Positions 6,591 through 10,121 of a stretch of 10,121 bases of DNA are shown here, in pieces. Both the position numbers and the translations under genes were made by a program. Below the pieces are notes generated by a model. It was not told the origin of the DNA, searched no databases, and saw only the letters and a program-made list of their open reading frames with translations. Where the stretch lies: NCBI GenBank assembly GCA_009774535.1, contig VSNY01000143.1:1-10121 (forward strand), given 5' to 3'. Source of the stretch: Lachnospiraceae bacterium (lineage in GTDB: Bacteria > Bacillota > Clostridia > Lachnospirales > Lachnospiraceae). The number at the start of each line of letters is the position of its first letter. Position 1 is the first letter of the stretch.

Positions 6591-6630
6591 CATAAAGAAA
6601 GCCCTCATGGGAGAATCTCCCACGAAGGCT
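6591..6630 (-). terminator. Intrinsic terminator of cheR
   Basis: Read on the minus strand from 6630, a 14-bp stem with an AUU loop forms (AGCC...GGGAG against CTCCC...GGCT), including two G-U pairs, followed by TTTCTTT. On the plus strand the two wobble positions become C-A mismatches, so the hairpin is built for minus-strand RNA. It lies about 42 nt after the cheR stop and separates cheR from the polysaccharide operon. Confidence 0.8.
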
Positions 6631-6672
6631 GTCCATCTTTCTGCAATTTCAAAATACAAAGTAAAAATTCTT

Positions 6673-7455
6673 TTATTTGGCCCCTTTAATAAAGAAAAAC
6701 GAAGAAGACCTTTCATAATTCAGCTCTTTATAATTCATAATCTGCTCCGTACTTCCAATAAACAAAATCCCTTCATTTTTAAGCGCCTGGTTAAACTTTA
6801 TGTAGATCTCCTGCTTTGCGTCATCTGTAAAATAAATTACGACATTCCGGCAGACGATCATATCACACCCGGTCGGATATGGGTCACGCAGCAGATTATG
6901 TTCTTTAAATTCTACCCGCTTTTTAATCTCATCCGCGATCTGATACGAAGCGCCGATCTTATGAAAATATTTCTTTTTGAATTCCTCTGGTACATTGGCA
7001 ATGCTCTTTTCATTATACAGACCAACCCGTGCCTTTTCCAGCACCTGCTTGTCGATATCCGTCGCAATAATATGGATCTGATTGATTGGAATATGTTTGG
7101 ACAGCGCCATCACAAGCGAGTATGGTTCATCACCCGTAGAACATGCCGCACTCCAGATCTTTAAGTTTTTGCCGAATTTTTTGATCAGTTCCGGAATTAC
7201 TTTCTTATCCAGAATCTGCCACTGATCAACATTCCGGTAAAATTCAGATACGTTAATTGTCAGAAAGTTTACAAACTGCTCCAGCACATTTTTATCTGTC
7301 TTCAGCAGAGATACATACTGATCATATGTTTTCGCTGACGTTTTGCTGATCAGCGTGTCAATGCGGCGTTTCATCTGCTTTTCTTTATAGCAGTTCAGAT
7401 CGATTTTTGTTAAAGCTAATACGTCTTTTTTAAATTTTTCATAATTTTCAAACAT
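6673..7455 (-). CDS. cheR: CheR-type protein-glutamate O-methyltransferase
   Basis: A 260-residue SAM-dependent methyltransferase of the CheR family, which methylates glutamates of chemoreceptors in the cytoplasm. The N-terminal helical CheR domain spans about residues 1-58. The catalytic domain has NVSEFYRN (68-75, the N-E-F-x-R region), IWSAACSTGDEPYSL (100-114, the SAM-binding loop, canonical WSAGCSxGEEPYS), ATDID (131-135), CRNVVIYF (202-209) and LFIGSTEQI (231-239). The GCS to ACS and GE to GD changes are mild. Family length is normal. The start at 7455 has AGGAG 9 nt upstream. The in-frame ATG at 7533 would add 26 residues with no homology-like content and lacks a ribosome binding site. 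The gene stands alone between two terminators: no receptor, CheB, CheA or flagellar gene is visible. It may serve distant chemotaxis genes or another CheR-dependent signalling system. Confidence 0.93.
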   Translation of the reverse strand: MFENYEKFKKDVLALTKIDLNCYKEKQMKRRIDTLISKTSAKTYDQYVSLLKTDKNVLEQFVNFLTINVSEFYRNVDQWQILDKKVIPELIKKFGKNLKIWSAACSTGDEPYSLVMALSKHIPINQIHIIATDIDKQVLEKARVGLYNEKSIANVPEEFKKKYFHKIGASYQIADEIKKRVEFKEHNLLRDPYPTGCDMIVCRNVVIYFTDDAKQEIYIKFNQALKNEGILFIGSTEQIMNYKELNYERSSSFFFIKGAK

Positions 7456-7560
7456 ACAGCCAACTCCTATATTCAAATTTTTTAACAGCCCTGTTACAAG
7501 CTGGGTAATGCTCCCTTTCCTTATCAACTGCAAAGAAAGATAAAGATTTTACCGCTTTTT

Positions 7561-7601
7561 ACAAAAACAGCATATAAACAGCAATGCTGCCTATATGCTG
7601 T
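7561..7601 (-). terminator. Intrinsic terminator of the cmk-ispH-rpsA block
   Basis: On the minus strand a 16-bp stem (ACAGCATATAGGCAGC against GCTGTTTATATGCTGT, with two G-U pairs) and an AUU loop are followed by TTTTTGT. On the plus strand two A-C mismatches weaken the stem, so it is directional. It lies 35 nt after the rpsA stop. The remaining 105 nt up to cheR (7456-7560) show no clear promoter. Confidence 0.85.
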
Positions 7602-7635
7602 ATCTTATGCTTTTCTTCCAGGACTATCCAGCTGT

Positions 7636-8712
7636 TTACTCTTCCTCTGCTGCACTTTCATCCTGCAGTAATGCTTTCATGCTCAGACTAATCTTGCGTT
7701 CCGCTTCATTAAAATCAACGATCTTAGCGTCAATCATCTGGCCTGCCTTTAACACATCAGAAGGCTTGTCGATATGTTCTTTTGAAATCTGCGATACATG
7801 CAGCAAAGCATCAATGCCGGGAGCCAGTTCCACAAATGCGCCAAAATCGGTCATACGTGCAACTCTTCCTGTAATAACGGTACCAACGGCAAATTTTTCC
7901 GTTGCGTTATTCCAAGGATTGTCCTCCGGGAATTTCATACTGAGCGCAATTTTTGTATCGTTGATATCTTTGATAAATACTTTTACGACATCACCGACTT
8001 TAAATGCTTTCTTCGGGCTTTCCACACGTCCCCAGGACATTTCGGAAATATGCAGCAGTCCGTCTGCGCCGCCCAGATCAATAAACGCGCCGAAATCGGT
8101 CACATTCTTTACGGTTCCTTCGATTACATCGCCGACATGAATCCGCTCAAACAATTCTCTGCGCATTTCTTCTTTTTGCGCTACTAAAAGCTGTTTACGG
8201 TCGCCGATAATCCTTCTTCTTCTCGGATTAAACTCGGTGATCACAAATTCAATATCCTGGCCGTCATATTTGGTCAGGTCTTTTTCGTAGATATCGGATA
8301 CAAGGCTGGATGGGATAAATACCCTTGCCTCATCTACGATCACGCTCAGGCCGCCGTTTAATACCTGCGCCACCTTTGCGGTCAGCACTTCCTGGTTTTC
8401 ATAAGCTTCTTCCAGTCTCTTGCTTCCTTTTTCTGCGGCAAGGCGTTTGTACGTTAAGAGTACCTGCCCGTCGCCGTCGTTTACTTTTAAAACTTTTGCT
8501 TCCATAGTGCTGCCTACCTCAACCTGGGTAGTAAGATCAACGTTTGGTTCATTGGTGTATTCACTGCGCGTAATGATGCCATCTGACTTGTAACCGATAT
8601 TAAGCACGATTTCGTCTGGTTTTACATCGATAACAGTACCTTCAACAACCTCCCCGTTTCTTATTGTTTTAAAAGATTCTTCCAACATTTGTTCAAAGCT
8701 TTGTTCTGACAT
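7636..8712 (-). CDS. rpsA: S1 RNA-binding domain protein (ribosomal protein S1-like)
   Basis: A 358-residue protein made of four S1 (OB-fold) RNA-binding domains, at about residues 20-88, 104-170, 188-257 and 271-345. Domains 3 and 4 carry the clearest signatures (VTDFGAFIDLGGADGLLHISEMSW and MTDFGAFVELAPGIDALLHVSQIS). The C-terminus ends in an acidic tail. Proteobacterial S1 has six domains; four-domain forms of this length are usual in Firmicutes. It probably binds mRNA at the 30S subunit and aids initiation on structured messages. The start is the ATG at 8712, with GAGGAGG 9 nt upstream lying inside the 3' end of ispH. An in-frame ATG at 8730 would overlap that ribosome binding site and is less likely. 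The gene overlaps ispH by 20 bp in a different frame. In many Clostridia the two are one fused protein; here they are separate. Confidence 0.94.
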   Translation of the reverse strand: MSEQSFEQMLEESFKTIRNGEVVEGTVIDVKPDEIVLNIGYKSDGIITRSEYTNEPNVDLTTQVEVGSTMEAKVLKVNDGDGQVLLTYKRLAAEKGSKRLEEAYENQEVLTAKVAQVLNGGLSVIVDEARVFIPSSLVSDIYEKDLTKYDGQDIEFVITEFNPRRRRIIGDRKQLLVAQKEEMRRELFERIHVGDVIEGTVKNVTDFGAFIDLGGADGLLHISEMSWGRVESPKKAFKVGDVVKVFIKDINDTKIALSMKFPEDNPWNNATEKFAVGTVITGRVARMTDFGAFVELAPGIDALLHVSQISKEHIDKPSDVLKAGQMIDAKIVDFNEAERKISLSMKALLQDESAAEEE

Positions 8713-9562
8713 ACTTTTGAACCTCCTCAATAATTTTCTTTGGGGTGGAAGCCCCTGCGGTAATACCTACGTTATCAATGCGGCCTTCTGGTTCCAGATG
8801 TAGATCGGCCACGGTCTGTATATAGTAAGTATTTGCACATTCTTCTTTGCATATCTCATACAGTTTCTGCGTATTGGAACTGCTCCTTCCTCCAATGACA
8901 ATCATTATATCGGAAGTTTCTGCCAGGCTGGCTGCTTCTTTCTGCCGTTCTTCTGTAGCGTTACAAATTGTATTCAATACACGTATATCTCTAATATACC
9001 CTTTTTTTTGAATAATTTCAACTAGTTCTTGAAATTTCTTGTAATTAAAAGTCGTTTGTGCCACAATGCACATTTTTTTGCCGGATTTTGGCTGAAATTT
9101 CTCCGCTTCTTCCATATTTGCGATTACAGTTGTTCGCGAAGGATCACACCAGCCACGGATTCCTTCGACTTCAGGATGATTACTGTTGCCGATAATCACA
9201 ATCTCATATCCATCGTTTGAAAAATCTTCCACGATCTGATGGATTTTTAAAACAAACGGACAGGTCGCGTCTTCGATGCGGAATCCTGCCTGCTCCAGCT
9301 GCTCATAAATCTTTCTGGCTACGCCGTGGGAACGGATCACGACCGTCCCTTTCTGCTTTTTTTGTTCTTCTGTCAGGGAATACGGATCTTCTAATATCCG
9401 CACCCCTTTGTCCGCAAGGTCTTTAACCACTTCTTCGTTATGAATGATCGGCCCGTACGTATAGACTGGCCCTTTTTTTATATCGGCTTGTTCATACACT
9501 TTATTAACCGCTCGTTTCACACCAAAACAAAAACCTGCGCTTTTTGCTACTGTAATGTTCAT
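8693..9562 (-). CDS. ispH: 4-hydroxy-3-methylbut-2-enyl diphosphate reductase
   Basis: A 289-residue iron-sulfur enzyme for the last step of the MEP (non-mevalonate) isoprenoid pathway, converting HMBPP to IPP and DMAPP. The three cluster-binding cysteines are visible: C12 in SAGFCFGV, C101 in DATCPFV and C200 in NTICNAT. Substrate-binding residues are present in PIIHNEE (H41), the HPEVEG loop with the catalytic glutamate, QTTF, and GGRSSSNT near the C-terminus. Length is normal for the family without extra domains. The ATG at 9562 has AAGGAG 5 nt upstream, formed by the last codons of cmk, and lies 2 bp after the cmk stop, so the genes are co-translated. The IPP made here also feeds undecaprenyl phosphate, the lipid carrier for polysaccharides such as the one encoded to the left. 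Confidence 0.98.
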   Translation of the reverse strand: MNITVAKSAGFCFGVKRAVNKVYEQADIKKGPVYTYGPIIHNEEVVKDLADKGVRILEDPYSLTEEQKKQKGTVVIRSHGVARKIYEQLEQAGFRIEDATCPFVLKIHQIVEDFSNDGYEIVIIGNSNHPEVEGIRGWCDPSRTTVIANMEEAEKFQPKSGKKMCIVAQTTFNYKKFQELVEIIQKKGYIRDIRVLNTICNATEERQKEAASLAETSDIMIVIGGRSSSNTQKLYEICKEECANTYYIQTVADLHLEPEGRIDNVGITAGASTPKKIIEEVQKYVRTKL

Positions 9563-9564
9563 GA

Positions 9565-10121
9565 TTACTCCTTAGCCGCCTTTTCGTAGATCTCCCGTAT
9601 GACGGCTGACACCTGTGCAATATCCAGACCAGAAGAATCGACCAAAACCGCATCTTCGGCCTGTTTCAAAGGCGCAATTTCCCTGTGCATATCACGGTAA
9701 TCGCGTTCTTTGATATCCGCCTCAATCTGCGCATAATCCGCTGCCTCGCCTTTTTTGAGCAGCTCTTCATATCTTCTTTTGGCACGGGCGGATACATCCG
9801 CTGTCAGATAAATCTTCACCTGGGCGTCGGGCAGCACACACGTACCGATATCGCGGCCGTCCATAATGACATTACACGTCTGCGCCAGCTTTTGCTGGAG
9901 TGCGGTCAATTTCGCACGGACAGCCGGATAGACGCTTGTTGCAGACGCCAGTATGCCGACCTCCTCGGCCCGGATAAAAGCATTGACATTTTCCCCGTTT
10001 AACAGAACACATGGAACGCCGTCCTGATACGTCAGCGTAATGTCGATCTGTGTACATGCCTCGGAAACAGCCTGCTCGTCCTGCGAGTCGATCTGTTCCC
10101 GCAGAAAATAAAGGGCCATCG
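9565..10121 (-). CDS. cmk: Cytidylate kinase, N-terminus outside window
   Basis: The C-terminal 184 residues or so of cytidylate kinase, which phosphorylates CMP and dCMP with ATP. The frame is open to the right edge. The N-terminal P-loop and about 35-40 residues lie outside the window, judging from the usual family length of about 220. Diagnostic segments are VLLNGENVNAFIRAEEVG, then VIMDGRDIGTCVLPDAQVKIYL (the GRDIGT signature), ADVSARAKRRYEE (lid region), and RDYRDMHREIAPL followed by A-VLVDSSGLD. It ends 2 bp before ispH and supplies that gene's Shine-Dalgarno sequence. The cmk-ispH-rpsA order is common in Clostridia. Confidence 0.96.
   Translation of the reverse strand, partial: MALYFLREQIDSQDEQAVSEACTQIDITLTYQDGVPCVLLNGENVNAFIRAEEVGILASATSVYPAVRAKLTALQQKLAQTCNVIMDGRDIGTCVLPDAQVKIYLTADVSARAKRRYEELLKKGEAADYAQIEADIKERDYRDMHREIAPLKQAEDAVLVDSSGLDIAQVSAVIREIYEKAAKE

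Noticed and set aside
6132..6672. Riboswitch, T-box or tRNA in the long intergenic region
   Set aside because: No T-box core sequence, tRNA cloverleaf or known riboswitch motif could be recognised by eye.
6504..6689. Small plus-strand open frame overlapping the two terminators and the end of cheR
   Set aside because: It begins with TTG-like or weak start context, runs through two terminator hairpins and overlaps a conserved gene.
7456..7560. Sigma-D-like (chemotaxis/flagellar) promoter before cheR
   Set aside because: A TAAA followed by GATAA exists on the minus strand, but the spacing is several bases too long and the GCC part of the -10 box is absent; no convincing sigma-A promoter was seen either.

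Overview
The window suggests a Gram-positive, anaerobic Firmicute of the Clostridia, most likely Lachnospiraceae-like. The evidence is the block cytidylate kinase / IspH / S1-domain protein in tight succession, a layout typical of Clostridia in which IspH and S1 are often fused, together with a free-standing CheR and a TagGH/Wzm-Wzt-type ABC exporter of a surface polysaccharide. Every protein-coding gene I can support lies on the minus strand, so transcription runs from high to low coordinates.

Right part (10121 down to 7561), core metabolism: the 3' part of cmk, then ispH, then a four-domain S1 protein (rpsA). cmk and ispH are 2 bp apart and ispH overlaps rpsA by 20 bp. The block ends in a strong strand-specific terminator at 7561-7601. 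Middle part (7455-6591): a solitary chemotaxis-type methyltransferase gene, cheR, with its own ribosome binding site and its own terminator at 6591-6630.

The intergenic stretch 6132-6672 is the most unusual non-coding part. It holds a good minus-strand promoter for the downstream operon (6231-6259), a near-palindromic site exactly at the predicted transcription start (6198-6222), and a second, inverted copy of that site about 290 bp away (6486-6510). It also holds a plausible divergent plus-strand promoter and a plus-strand intrinsic terminator (6560-6589) with no open reading frame between them, which makes a roughly 300-nt non-coding RNA possible.

Left part (6131 down to 1): an operon for making and exporting a surface polysaccharide. 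A small XRE-family regulator comes first, followed by a GT4 glycosyltransferase, an ABC-2 permease with an extra extracytoplasmic domain, its ATPase, a GT2 glycosyltransferase, and a GT9-like putative glycosyltransferase that runs off the left edge. These genes overlap or are separated by 10 bp or less, so they are probably one translationally coupled transcript. The likely scheme is assembly of a glycan on a lipid carrier in the cytoplasm by the glycosyltransferases, export by the ABC pair, and control by the XRE protein through the palindromic sites. Two of the glycosyltransferases carry in-frame tandem repeats (five 12-bp units in the GT4 gene, about five 36-39-bp units in the GT2 gene) inside otherwise conserved enzymes. 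With the paired operator sites, these are the most noteworthy observations.
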